From an uncultured Bacilli bacterium (GTDB lineage: Bacteria; Bacillota_I; Bacilli_A; RF39; UBA660): a stretch of 64,000 nt of DNA. The number at the start of each line of letters is the position of its first letter. Within the stretch, counting starts at the first letter, position 1. A program made the translations under genes and the position numbers. The notes beneath the pieces are model-generated. The model searched no databases, had not been told where the DNA came from, and saw only the letters and a program-made list of their open reading frames with translations. The stretch is taken from contig CAKOUR010000001.1 in the NCBI GenBank assembly GCA_934120635.1, positions 78,132 to 142,131 on the forward strand. The letters run 5' to 3'. Below, one piece after another: positions 41,836-50,413 of this stretch.

Positions 41836-42546
41836 TTGAAAAAGATAGATAAAAAAATGGTATATTTTCTTGTAGGTTGTCTTTTATTAGTAATGTTAGT
41901 AGTAGGAGCAACATATGCTTATTTTACAGCAAAAGCTAGTAATGATAATACAGTAAAAGGAGATGCTGCAACAGTTAGTTTTGGACTTAGTGTAGATAAG
42001 GTGACAACAGTAGATATGGCCTATGGACTTGTTCCTATGAAGAATAACCAAGCTCCTAAAGCAGCAATTAATAAATGTCATGATGATAATAATAATGCAG
42101 GATGCCAATTGTATAAAATAACTATAACAGCAGATAGTGATACAGTTATGTTTTTAGATGGATATGTATTTATGACACCAAAGGACGAAAGATTAGAAAC
42201 AAGAATTGCTAATGTTTATACAGATGATAAAGAAAACTTTTATACTAAATTTACTCCAGAAGATTTTACAAAGGAAGATTTTAATGAGAGTAATTATATT
42301 AAAACAGGAGTTCGTGTTACGGATAAAGAAACATCTCCCAAAAGAACAGAGGATTATAATTGTTTAGTAATATCTGATGAAAAAATAGGTGGAGATGTAG
42401 GAAGAACCAAAGAATTTTATATTATGGTTTGGGTATATGACAATGGAGAAGCACAAGATTACTTACAAGGTATGCAACTTGCTTATAAAGGGGAAGTTAC
42501 GTTTGTAACAGCAGAAGGAAATGAAATTAGTGCAACATTTGATTAA
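41836..42546 (+). CDS. Second TasA/camelysin-like secreted protein
   Basis: 236 residues, a shorter paralogue of the gene before it. TTG start at 41836 after AAGGGTGAT; no ATG is placed well. The signal region has a hydrophobic stretch and GATYAYFTAKAS. Shared blocks with the 40621 gene are ATVSFGL, LVPMKNN/MIPMSNT, AAIN, CQLYKITI, MFLDGYV and YIMVWVYD. It lacks about 140 residues of the middle of the larger protein, and its codon use is ordinary, so it is probably a minor or accessory subunit, as TapA is to TasA; that parallel is inferred. Confidence 0.75.
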   Translation: MKKIDKKMVYFLVGCLLLVMLVVGATYAYFTAKASNDNTVKGDAATVSFGLSVDKVTTVDMAYGLVPMKNNQAPKAAINKCHDDNNNAGCQLYKITITADSDTVMFLDGYVFMTPKDERLETRIANVYTDDKENFYTKFTPEDFTKEDFNESNYIKTGVRVTDKETSPKRTEDYNCLVISDEKIGGDVGRTKEFYIMVWVYDNGEAQDYLQGMQLAYKGEVTFVTAEGNEISATFD

Positions 42547-42592
42547 AGTAATTAAGAATAGTCAAATAAAAAAATAAAGGAGAAGATTTTTA

Positions 42593-43519
42593 ATGAAAAA
42601 ATTCATTGGACATATTATAGAAAATAAAATATTAGAAAGTACTATTTCTAACCTTCATCATTCAGCAGAAATTAACAATAACTCAATTGATGATGGTACC
42701 TTAAAAATGGATATCGCTACGCAAAAACAAATCAAAAAAATAGTAATATTTTTAGCAATTATATTTACCATTTTTTATGTTCTATCTTTTTTTATTATGG
42801 ATGGAATAATCTCTTTTTGTGTAATTAGTTTACTTTATTTATCACTACTATTTCTATCATTATACTTGATAAACAAAACATATTCTGAATTAAAAATTAT
42901 TGAAAACAAAATATATAAATCTAATTTTTTGAAAAAAGAGAAATTTATTTGTAATTTAGATGATATTGCAACTTATTGTGAATTGGGAAATGGCGAAATT
43001 GAAATTATGGATAAAAATAATAAGGTTCTCTTTGTAGTACCAATTTACTGGAATAGTGACAAATTTTGTGAATTTTTAGAAAAAACATCAGTTAAAGTAA
43101 CAATTTCAAGAGGAATTGATTCCTTAGCATATATATCATTATTATTTGCATTTTCATGTTCATATCTTCCATTTTTGCAAACAAACTCAATAACGGATAT
43201 ATTTTTAAGCATCGTCATTATACTATTTTTTCTATTATGGGGAATAAATGAAAAAATAAAATATATTTATGTAACAACTAGTTTAATTACAGTCAAAACA
43301 ATTTTTGGTACAAAAACATATAAATATTCAGATTTTAACAAAATAATTTATAGAAGGAACAGCAAAGATGCAATTTTTATTATATGGAAAATAAAAGCTT
43401 ATAACAACAAAAAACTAGTTTTTTCATACAGCCATATTAGTAATTTAGCATTTGAAAAAATGCTAAAATATTTTTCAAAAAATGATATTGAATTAATAGA
43501 AAAAAAGAGATTTCTATAA
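42593..43519 (+). CDS. Four-pass membrane protein of unknown function
   Basis: 308 residues. Two hydrophobic pairs at about 47-95 and 178-218 split the protein; each is followed by a soluble segment of 70-90 residues with beta-rich pattern (ELGNGEIEIMDKNNKVLFVVPI; YIYVTTSLITVKTIFGTKTY). The second looks like a bacterial PH-type domain, known from similar membrane proteins, but I cannot be sure. It lies 46 bases after the second TasA-like gene without a terminator, so it may be in that transcript. Confidence 0.55.
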   Translation: MKKFIGHIIENKILESTISNLHHSAEINNNSIDDGTLKMDIATQKQIKKIVIFLAIIFTIFYVLSFFIMDGIISFCVISLLYLSLLFLSLYLINKTYSELKIIENKIYKSNFLKKEKFICNLDDIATYCELGNGEIEIMDKNNKVLFVVPIYWNSDKFCEFLEKTSVKVTISRGIDSLAYISLLFAFSCSYLPFLQTNSITDIFLSIVIILFFLLWGINEKIKYIYVTTSLITVKTIFGTKTYKYSDFNKIIYRRNSKDAIFIIWKIKAYNNKKLVFSYSHISNLAFEKMLKYFSKNDIELIEKKRFL

Positions 43520-43553
43520 GGTAAATGTTAATATTCTTATAACATTTTACCTT
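43518..43553. terminator. Bidirectional terminator between converging genes
   Basis: AAGGTAAATGTT (43518-43529) pairs with AACATTTTACCTT (43541-43553) with one bulged base. The stop of the radical SAM gene lies in the loop. Confidence 0.75.
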
Positions 43554-44463
43554 GATAAGTATCTCTTTTTTTCATCTCTTTATCAATATCATTTAATACA
43601 CAAAATTTCTTGATTAGCCAAGTTGGTTCAATTAAATTTTTAGGATCAGGATCAGAAGTAATTCGATGAATAACGATCTCAGGTCTTAAATACTCTAATT
43701 GACTAATGACAATATCAATATATTCTTCTTTAGATAATACTTTAAATTTCTTCTCCTGATATAAGTTTTCTAAAGGAGTATCTTTTACAATATTAAGCAT
43801 ATGAATTTTAATACCATTAATGTCAAGATGATTTAAGTATTTTACAGTTTCTATCATCATTTCTTTAGTTTCATAAGGAAGCCCATTAATAATATGAACA
43901 ACAACTTCTATATTTCTTTTTCTTAATTTTTTTACCATTTCTTCAAATTGATTTAAACTATGACAACGATTAATTAATTTAGCTGTATCTTCATGAATTG
44001 TCTGAAGACCAAGCTCAACAGTTACATCAGTATTTTTATTCAATTCTTCCAAATAATCTAAAACTTCATCCTCAATAGCATCAGGTCTTGTCGCAATAGC
44101 AATTCCAATTACATTATCTTTTTTTAAGACACTTTCATATTTTTCTTTTAAAACAGAAAGTGGAGCATAAGTATTCGTATGTGCCTGAAAATAAGCAATA
44201 TATTTCCCACTAGGCCATTTCTTAGAAAGTGTTTCCTTTATTTCATCAAACTGCTCACTTAAACTTTTAGTAATATCTCCTCCAAAATCTCCACTCCCTG
44301 ACTTAGAACAATAAATACATCCTCCATAGCCAACTTTTCCATCAATATTAGGACAAGTAAATCCAGCATTTAAACTAACCTTAATCACTTTACAATGATA
44401 TTTTTCTTTATAATGATAATTCAAAGTATGATATCTTTTATTATCTAACGAATATTGAAACAT
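43537..44463 (-). CDS. Radical SAM protein, YtqA family (TIGR01212 type)
   Basis: 308 residues. The cluster-binding Cys are in FTCPNIDGKVGYGGCIYC (Cys-x8-Cys-x2-Cys), followed by SGSGDFGGD and later VTVELGLQTIHEDTAKLINR and VVVHIINGLPYETKEMM, typical of this family related to Elp3-like enzymes. In Bacillus the homologue is YtqA; its reaction is not settled as far as I know. The ATG at 44463 is six bases from AGGTG; upstream GTG and ATG codons overlap that site. It is monocistronic on the minus strand. Confidence 0.88.
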   Translation of the reverse strand: MFQYSLDNKRYHTLNYHYKEKYHCKVIKVSLNAGFTCPNIDGKVGYGGCIYCSKSGSGDFGGDITKSLSEQFDEIKETLSKKWPSGKYIAYFQAHTNTYAPLSVLKEKYESVLKKDNVIGIAIATRPDAIEDEVLDYLEELNKNTDVTVELGLQTIHEDTAKLINRCHSLNQFEEMVKKLRKRNIEVVVHIINGLPYETKEMMIETVKYLNHLDINGIKIHMLNIVKDTPLENLYQEKKFKVLSKEEYIDIVISQLEYLRPEIVIHRITSDPDPKNLIEPTWLIKKFCVLNDIDKEMKKRDTYQGKML

Positions 44464-44480
44464 CTTCATCACCTGTATTC

Positions 44481-44509
44481 ATTTTAAACATAAATTTTTT
44501 ATTTGTAAA
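44481..44509 (-). promoter_or_regulatory. Promoter of the radical SAM gene
   Basis: On the minus strand, TTTACA (44504-44509) and TAAAAT (44481-44486) are 17 bases apart. Confidence 0.5.
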
Positions 44510-44589
44510 GACAATAGACTATATGCTATCTTCATTCTTTAACAAAAAAAACTTCTCTTGAAGTATTTTAAATAAATTAGCAATACAAA

Positions 44590-44618
44590 TTGACAATTGC
44601 TAAAATAGGTGTTATATT
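44590..44618 (+). promoter_or_regulatory. Promoter of htpG
   Basis: TTGACA (44590-44595), 17 bases, TATATT (44613-44618) preceded by TGT. No CIRCE-type operator is visible nearby. Confidence 0.8.
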
Positions 44619-44657
44619 ATCAATAGTTAAGAATTTAACTAGAAATGAGGAATACTT

Positions 44658-46574
44658 ATGGAAAAAGATAAAAAAGAAAAAAAACAATTTAAAGCTGAGT
44701 CAAAAAAATTATTAGATTTAATGATTCATTCAATTTATACAAATAAAGAAATATTTTTAAGAGAATTACTATCTAATGCTAGTGATGCTATGGATAAATT
44801 AGCATATCGTTCTCTTACAGATACTTCATTAAATATTAATAGAGATAATCTAGAAATTAGAATTGATATCGATAAAGAAAAAAGAAAATTAATCATTTCT
44901 GATAATGGTTGTGGAATGACCAAAGAAGAATTAGAGAATAATTTAGGAACTATCGCAAAAAGTGGTTCCCTAGACTTTAAAAAACTTTATGATAAAGAAA
45001 AGAAAGATGGTCAAGACATTGACATCATTGGTCAATTTGGTGTTGGTTTTTATTCAGCATTTATGGTAAGTGATAAAATTAAAGTAGAAAGTAAATCTGT
45101 TGATTCTGAGGATGCCTATATTTGGAAAAGTGAAGGTGCAGATGGCTATGAAATCAAAAAAGGAAAAAGAAAAGATACTGGTACAACAATCACCTTAAGT
45201 ATTAAAGAGGATACAGAAGAAGAAAATTACAGTGAATTTTTAGATACTTATCATATTCAATCAATTGTAAAAAAATACTCAGATTATATTCGTTACCCAA
45301 TCAAAATGATGATTGAGCATTCAAAACTAAAAGAAGGCAGTAAAGATGAATATGAAAAAGAAATCGTTGAAGAAACAGTAAATAGCATGATTCCTCTATG
45401 GAAAAAATCTAAAAAAGATATTACTGAAGAAGAATACCAAAACTTTTATAGTTCTAAATTCTTTGATTATGATAAACCATTAAAGACTATCCATACTTCT
45501 GTTGAAGGACAATGTAGCTATAATGCACTTCTTTACATACCAAGTCATCTTCCATATGATTTTTATACTAAAGAATATGAAAAAGGACTACAATTATATT
45601 CAAGTGGTGTCTTAATTATGGATAAGTGTGCTGACTTATTACCAGATTACTTTAGTTTTGTAAAAGGACTTGTTGATACAGAAGATATTTCTTTAAATAT
45701 TTCAAGAGAAATTTTACAACAAAATCATTCACTTAAATTAATCGCTAAAAGCATTGAAAAGAAAATCAAAAAAGAATTAGAAACCATGCTAAAAGAAGAT
45801 AGAGAAGCATATGAATCATTCTTTAAAACATTTGGTATGCAAATTAAATTTGGTGTTTATGCTGACTACGGTGTTCATAAAGATGATTTAAAAGATTTAC
45901 TAATGTTCTATTCTTCAACAGAAAAGAAATTAGTTACATTAGATGAATATGTTTCAAGAATGAAAGAAGGACAAGAAAATATTTATTATGCTTGTGGAGA
46001 AAGTACAGATAAAGTAGATAATATGCCTCAAGTAGAAGGAATTAAAGAAAAAGGCTATGAAATTTTATATCTAACTGAATATGTAGATGAATTTGCTCTA
46101 CAAACATTAACTACTTATAATGCCAAAAAATTTATGAACGTTTCTAACGATACCGTAGATTTAGATAATGATGAAGAAAAGAAAGAACTAGAAAAGGCAA
46201 ATACTGATGCTAAAGATATGTTTGAAGTAATGAAAAAAGTACTAGAAAACAATAATATTTCGGATATCAAATTTACTCATCGTTTAAAGAAACATCCTGT
46301 TTGCTTAACAACAGAAGGAGAATTATCTGCTAGTATGGAAAAAGTATTAAATGCTCTACCAAACGACAATAAAGTAAACGCTAAAATGATATTAGAAATT
46401 AATGAAAAACATCCTATTAGTGAAAAAATTAAAACATTATATAAAGATAATAAGGATGAATTAGAAAAATATACAAAGATATTATATGCACAAGCAAGAC
46501 TAATTGAAGGATTACCAATTGATAATCCAACAGAAATTAGTACTCTTATTTGTGACGTAATTTCAGAAAATTAG
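44658..46574 (+). CDS. htpG: Hsp90-family chaperone HtpG
   Basis: ATP-dependent chaperone, 638 residues, dimeric in relatives. N-terminal ATPase motifs: FLRELLSNASDAMDKL, ISDNGCGMTKEEL, IGQFGVGFYSAFMV and GTTITL. The middle domain has GVLIMDKCADLLPDYF and the catalytic loop VDTEDISLNISREILQQN; the C-terminal dimerisation region follows. ATG at 44658 after GAGGAA. RDD gene starts 8 bases after the stop. Confidence 0.96.
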   Translation: MEKDKKEKKQFKAESKKLLDLMIHSIYTNKEIFLRELLSNASDAMDKLAYRSLTDTSLNINRDNLEIRIDIDKEKRKLIISDNGCGMTKEELENNLGTIAKSGSLDFKKLYDKEKKDGQDIDIIGQFGVGFYSAFMVSDKIKVESKSVDSEDAYIWKSEGADGYEIKKGKRKDTGTTITLSIKEDTEEENYSEFLDTYHIQSIVKKYSDYIRYPIKMMIEHSKLKEGSKDEYEKEIVEETVNSMIPLWKKSKKDITEEEYQNFYSSKFFDYDKPLKTIHTSVEGQCSYNALLYIPSHLPYDFYTKEYEKGLQLYSSGVLIMDKCADLLPDYFSFVKGLVDTEDISLNISREILQQNHSLKLIAKSIEKKIKKELETMLKEDREAYESFFKTFGMQIKFGVYADYGVHKDDLKDLLMFYSSTEKKLVTLDEYVSRMKEGQENIYYACGESTDKVDNMPQVEGIKEKGYEILYLTEYVDEFALQTLTTYNAKKFMNVSNDTVDLDNDEEKKELEKANTDAKDMFEVMKKVLENNNISDIKFTHRLKKHPVCLTTEGELSASMEKVLNALPNDNKVNAKMILEINEKHPISEKIKTLYKDNKDELEKYTKILYAQARLIEGLPIDNPTEISTLICDVISEN

Positions 46575-46582
46575 GAGATTTC

Positions 46583-47440
46583 ATGAAAAAAATACTGAAA
46601 AGGATTGGTGCTTATTTCATCGATATGATGGTGGTAATGCTAATTACTCAATGTCTATCAGGAGTACCTTTCATCAATAAACAATTAGATACTTATAATA
46701 AGTATTATCAAGAATATTCAAATGCCTTAAAAGAATATAGTGAATTTAAATTAGAATTACAAAATAGTTTTAAAGATGAAAAAATCACTGAAAAAGAGTA
46801 TATCAAAATTATTAAAATTAGTGATGATTATAAACAAGAAATAGAAAAATTCTATGATGACAAAAAAATTACCAAAAAAGAATATAAAACTATAAATAAA
46901 AATATGGATAATCATTATTTAAAAATCTATAAAAAATTATATTCTAAGGTAGAGAAGAATTCTATTTGCTACTTTATTATTTATTTAATAACAACAATTT
47001 TCTATTTCGTATTCTTCAATTGTTACACCAATGGAGAAACATTAGGGAAAAAGATTTTTCATCTAAAGATAGTAAATAATAAAGATAACAATAAAAAAGT
47101 ATCAATATTAAGTTATATAATTAGAGCAATTTTTCTTTATCAACCAATCTATTACATCGTCAAATTAATTTGCGTAATGACTTTAAATGGAAATGATTAT
47201 TATAGTGTGACATCTATTGTTTATGATATTCAATATTACCTACAATTTATCATTATCTTAACAGTGATGATAAAAATGGATGGTAGAGGATTACACGATT
47301 TATTAGCAGGAACTAGAGTAGCATCTTACAATAGAAAAGGAGAAGAAATTGATTATTATTCTAAATCATTTCTAACCAAAAGATTAGATGAAGAAATTAT
47401 AGAAAAAAAAGAAAATTTAAAACAAGGTAATAAGAAATAA
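46583..47440 (+). CDS. RDD-family membrane protein with internal coiled coil
   Basis: 285 residues. KRIGAYFIDMMVVMLI at the start is the RDD motif (R, D, D) in the first membrane segment. A charged helical insert of about 90 residues (about 35-125, many Lys, Glu, Tyr) separates it from the remaining membrane segments at about 135-155, 180-200 and 215-235, and the ending GRGLHDLLAGTRVAS is typical of the family. Function is unknown in general; some members are ion antiporters. Follows htpG by 8 bases. Confidence 0.8.
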   Translation: MKKILKRIGAYFIDMMVVMLITQCLSGVPFINKQLDTYNKYYQEYSNALKEYSEFKLELQNSFKDEKITEKEYIKIIKISDDYKQEIEKFYDDKKITKKEYKTINKNMDNHYLKIYKKLYSKVEKNSICYFIIYLITTIFYFVFFNCYTNGETLGKKIFHLKIVNNKDNNKKVSILSYIIRAIFLYQPIYYIVKLICVMTLNGNDYYSVTSIVYDIQYYLQFIIILTVMIKMDGRGLHDLLAGTRVASYNRKGEEIDYYSKSFLTKRLDEEIIEKKENLKQGNKK

Positions 47441-47441
47441 T

Positions 47442-47478
47442 AAAAATCTTATCTCTATTTTGAGATAAGGTTTTTATT
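47442..47478 (+). terminator. Terminator of htpG-RDD
   Basis: CTTATCTC (47448-47455) pairs with GAGATAAG (47462-47469); the stem extends through A and T on both sides into TTTTTATT. Confidence 0.85.
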
Positions 47479-47498
47479 ATACTAAGTAATATAAATTA

Positions 47499-47507
47499 TG
47501 CTATAAT
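47499..47507 (+). promoter_or_regulatory. Extended -10 promoter of the hypothetical gene at 47528
   Basis: TGC followed by TATAAT (47502-47507). Confidence 0.5.
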
Positions 47508-47527
47508 AAATTATCGAGGTGATAAAT

Positions 47528-48208
47528 ATGGATATAAAAGATTATCAAAAATTAGGTGGTTATCAATACGCTTATGAAACAGAAACTGTAATAAAAAAAG
47601 AAACAATACAACCAGGAGAGTATTTTATAATCGATTTTTCTAAAACAAGTCTTGGCTCAAATACTTTAAATGCAATAAAATTTGATGTAAAAAAAATGAA
47701 ATTATTGATAGAAACTATTAATTTAGGAAAAGAATGGAAATCAGCATTTAAAAGCAATTTGAATGATATTCCTATATTATTTAAATATTTAGGAGAAAAT
47801 AAAGCAATAGAACCATTAACAGGAGAAATATTTATTATTACCTTTCAAAGTGAACAAAAGAATTTAATTCATAAGGAATATAAAAGAGATGATTTTGATT
47901 ATCTATTTGAAAATCAAAAATATTATAATAAATATAGAACATTCCCCTTAATTATTTCAGGGGAAGATATTTATTTTCAAAGACCAAAAAATGAAAGTAA
48001 AATAAAGTACTATCAGGTAGCAAAAAAGTTAAACTTAAAGCAATTAATTCAAAATTTAATTCAAAAATATCAATTAGATTTTATAAGAAACTACCAAGAA
48101 GTTGTACAAACTAGATTTTATGATATTGCAAATGTAGATAATATAATGTATGACTTTGATAGAAGTTTAGAAGAAAACATTTCTTTAAAGAAGAAATTAA
48201 AAAAATAA
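47528..48208 (+). CDS. Hypothetical cytoplasmic protein
   Basis: 226 residues, no signal peptide or membrane segment. Opening MDIKDYQKLGGYQYAYETET, a middle with LSRxx-free alternating strands (EIFIITFQSEQKNL), and a C-terminal Gln/Lys-rich helical part that ends in EENISLKKKLKK. No motif recognised. ATG at 47528 is six bases from GAGGTG; a GTG nine bases earlier overlaps that site. It has its own promoter and no terminator that I can see in the 120-base gap after it, which holds only an AGTATTTT motif at 48244 and the rpsU promoter. Confidence 0.6.
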   Translation: MDIKDYQKLGGYQYAYETETVIKKETIQPGEYFIIDFSKTSLGSNTLNAIKFDVKKMKLLIETINLGKEWKSAFKSNLNDIPILFKYLGENKAIEPLTGEIFIITFQSEQKNLIHKEYKRDDFDYLFENQKYYNKYRTFPLIISGEDIYFQRPKNESKIKYYQVAKKLNLKQLIQNLIQKYQLDFIRNYQEVVQTRFYDIANVDNIMYDFDRSLEENISLKKKLKK

Positions 48209-48301
48209 TATAAGTTATAATTTATTAAGAAAAATTCTATAAAAGTATTTTACAAATTAAATAAAATACAATAAAATCATATAAAAACTAATTAAAATTC
48301 C

Positions 48302-48330
48302 TTGTTTATTTAGAATTTTGATGTTATAAT
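48302..48330 (+). promoter_or_regulatory. Promoter of rpsU-yqeY
   Basis: TTGTTT (48302-48307), 17 bases, TATAAT (48325-48330) preceded by TGT (extended -10). Confidence 0.7.
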
Positions 48331-48359
48331 TGGTAATGAATCAGAAGGGAGGGATAGAA

Positions 48360-48578
48360 ATGTCAGTAAATGTTAGAAATAATAATATCGATGGAGCTCT
48401 TAGAATCCTTAGAACGCAATCGGCCCCAACCCTTTCTGTACTAAGAGATAAAAAAGAATACAAAAAGCCTGGAGTAAGAAGAAGAGAAGAAAAGAAAAAA
48501 AATACCATTAATTCTAGAAGAAATAGTAAGAAAAATAATTATTCAAATAGAAGTAATAGTAAAAAATATGCTGCTTAA
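48360..48578 (+). CDS. rpsU: 30S ribosomal protein S21 (divergent)
   Basis: 72 residues, longer than the usual 57. NIDGALRILRTQSAPTLSVL and RDKKEYKKPGVRRREEKKK keep the S21 pattern (helix, Lys/Arg helix, EYxKP), but the end adds about 20 Asn/Ser/Lys/Arg residues. ATG at 48360 follows AGGGAGGG; an in-frame ATG 30 bases earlier lies before that site. yqeY follows by 14 bases, the order known from Firmicutes. Confidence 0.88.
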   Translation: MSVNVRNNNIDGALRILRTQSAPTLSVLRDKKEYKKPGVRRREEKKKNTINSRRNSKKNNYSNRSNSKKYAA

Positions 48579-48592
48579 GGGAGATGATTAAA

Positions 48593-49042
48593 ATGAGTTT
48601 AGCTGAGAAAATAACAGAAGATGTAAAAATAGCAATGAAAAACCAAGATAAAGAAAAACTAAATGTTATTCGTATGGTAAAGAGTGCTATTCAACTTGCT
48701 AAAATAGAGGCAAAACATGATTTATCTGATGAAGAAGTAATAGATGTTATTTCTAAACAAATTAAAATGAGAAAAGATTCTATCGTTGAATTTGAGAAAG
48801 CATCTCGTACTGACTTAGCAGAAAACTATAGAAAAGAAATAGAAATTTTAAAAGAGTATATGCCAGAACCTTTATCTATAGAAAAAGTAAAAGAAATCAT
48901 TGATAATGCTTTTGATAAAATAAAACCAACTTCACCAAAACAAATGGGACTTATCATGAAAGAAGTAACTCCTCAAGTAAAAGGAAAATTTGATATGGGA
49001 GAAGTTAGTAAAATAATAAAAGAAAAATTAAGTGGTAATTAA
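48593..49042 (+). CDS. yqeY: YqeY/GatB-like tRNA amidotransferase-related protein
   Basis: 149 residues, the usual YqeY length. Seen: NVIRMVKSAIQLAKIE, KQIKMRKDSIVEFEKA, EIEILKEYMPEPLS, PTSPKQMGLIMKEV and KGKFDMGEVSKIIKEKL, all characteristic. The C-terminal half resembles the GatB/AspRS tail domain. Its role is not settled. ATG at 48593 is nine bases from AAGGGAG; an earlier ATG abuts that site. Confidence 0.92.
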   Translation: MSLAEKITEDVKIAMKNQDKEKLNVIRMVKSAIQLAKIEAKHDLSDEEVIDVISKQIKMRKDSIVEFEKASRTDLAENYRKEIEILKEYMPEPLSIEKVKEIIDNAFDKIKPTSPKQMGLIMKEVTPQVKGKFDMGEVSKIIKEKLSGN

Positions 49043-49073
49043 AAAATAGTGAATAGAATATTCACTATTTTTT
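49041..49073. terminator. Bidirectional terminator between yqeY and the C39 fusion gene
   Basis: AAAAAATAGTGAAT (49041-49054) pairs perfectly with ATTCACTATTTTTT (49060-49073); T runs on both strands. Confidence 0.9.
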
Positions 49074-50252
49074 AGCATCAAAAATATAATATGCTATATT
49101 GCTTTGATTTACTTCTTTCTTTGTATAAACAGTTCTAGTGTGGGATCCATTTGGATCGTTAACATGAATTTTCCCTTTACTATCAACACCTGTTAAAACA
49201 ATAAAATGCCCACCACTAGTAAATAGACCAGCTCCTTGATAACTAATCACAGGTCTACCATTTTGAAGAGCCTTGATTACAGTATTTAAATTTTTTGTAG
49301 TTTTAGTGGTTCCAACTTTCCATTTTTTTGCTGCAGCAGGAAACAAAGTTCCATTAGAACCAATTCCATTGAAATGACCATTTTTATCAGCCCAAGTTGC
49401 AACAGTTTGAACTGATACTTTTTTTCCAGTAAGATATTGAATAACCATTGTCGTAGAAACAATTCCACATCCATTAGCGGCCATTGAAGCACCACTATGT
49501 ACAGGAAATGTATAACTAGAATACTTAGGATCATTTTGTTTTATATTAGGAATTTTCATAATATTAGCACCAGTTACAGTTACTGTACATTTCGCTGTTT
49601 TTCCATTAGAAGAACGAACAGTAATAGTAGTTTTACCAGCTTTCAAAGCCGTAACTTTTCCATTTTGATTGACAACAGCAACTTTTGGATTACTACTTTT
49701 CCAAGTTAAATTTTTATTAGAAGCACCAGATGGAGAAACGATAGCAGTTAATGTCTTATACTTTTTAACTTTCAATTTAAGTGTTTTTTTATCTAATCTA
49801 ATATTAGATATATTTTTAGAAGAATTATTACTATTATTTCCAGTGTTAGTAGAAGACCCTCCACTAGAATTAGTATAATCATCAAAACTTTCCTTAGAAC
49901 TAATATCTTTATTATTTGAAAGTTTTAATATAGTATCAAGTTTAGCTCTCTTATAGCAAGTAACGAAGTCAGAATCTAAAACAACATCTCCCATTAAATT
50001 AACAAGAAAATTAACAAAAGTAGGAATCAAAAATAGCGCGATACAAAGAATAGTTCTTTTAATCAATACCTTTCCATTCTTTGCCATCTCATCAGTACCA
50101 TTAGCTAAAACACTTTTGGCTAAATCTACCATAGCCATTAAAATTAATCCCATAGGAATAATAATCCAAACAATTTTAAGAAGCTGCTTAATAAAAAAAA
50201 TAATTCCTAAAAATGTAGGTTCACTACATAAATCAATTAAAGATAAAATCAC
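49065..50252 (-). CDS. Membrane protein with Ig-like domain and C39-family cysteine peptidase domain
   Basis: 395 residues in four parts. Two N-terminal membrane segments (about 12-42 and 65-90) with a short loop resemble VirB2/TrbC-type pilin hairpins. A Ser/Asn/Gly linker (about 120-145) follows. A bacterial Ig-like domain of group 2 type (about 150-232) has VSPSGASNKNLTWKSSNP and GKVTALKAGKTTITV. The C39-like papain-fold domain has catalytic Cys262 in NGCGIVSTTM, His349 in GGHFIVLTG and a Gln/Asn-Asp in HVNDPNG. GTG start after AGAGGTGG. It is probably surface-exposed. The substrate is unknown; a peptide exporter is not nearby. Confidence 0.75.
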   Translation of the reverse strand: MILSLIDLCSEPTFLGIIFFIKQLLKIVWIIIPMGLILMAMVDLAKSVLANGTDEMAKNGKVLIKRTILCIALFLIPTFVNFLVNLMGDVVLDSDFVTCYKRAKLDTILKLSNNKDISSKESFDDYTNSSGGSSTNTGNNSNNSSKNISNIRLDKKTLKLKVKKYKTLTAIVSPSGASNKNLTWKSSNPKVAVVNQNGKVTALKAGKTTITVRSSNGKTAKCTVTVTGANIMKIPNIKQNDPKYSSYTFPVHSGASMAANGCGIVSTTMVIQYLTGKKVSVQTVATWADKNGHFNGIGSNGTLFPAAAKKWKVGTTKTTKNLNTVIKALQNGRPVISYQGAGLFTSGGHFIVLTGVDSKGKIHVNDPNGSHTRTVYTKKEVNQSNIAYYIFDAKK

Positions 50253-50271
50253 TTATACCACCTCTATTAAA

Positions 50272-50300
50272 ATTATAGCATTAAAAAAAATAATAAGCAA
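50272..50300 (-). promoter_or_regulatory. Promoter of the C39 fusion gene
   Basis: On the minus strand, TTGCTT (50295-50300), 17 bases, TATAAT (50272-50277) preceded by TGC (extended -10). Confidence 0.65.
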
Positions 50301-50363
50301 TTAATTTAATATGAAGAAAAAATATAAAAATCAAAAAAAATACTTACACGAAAATTTTTTTTG

Positions 50364-50372
50364 TGGTATATT
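50364..50372 (+). promoter_or_regulatory. Extended -10 promoter of the MATE fusion gene
   Basis: TGG followed by TATATT (50367-50372), about 40 bases before the start. Confidence 0.4.
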
Positions 50373-50413
50373 GAATAAGCGACAAATTTTATTGTTAGAA
50401 AGAGGTGTTTATT

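Noticed and set aside
44519..44657. CIRCE-like heat shock operator before htpG
   Set aside because: No inverted repeat of the TTAGCACTC type is present, only a plain strong promoter.
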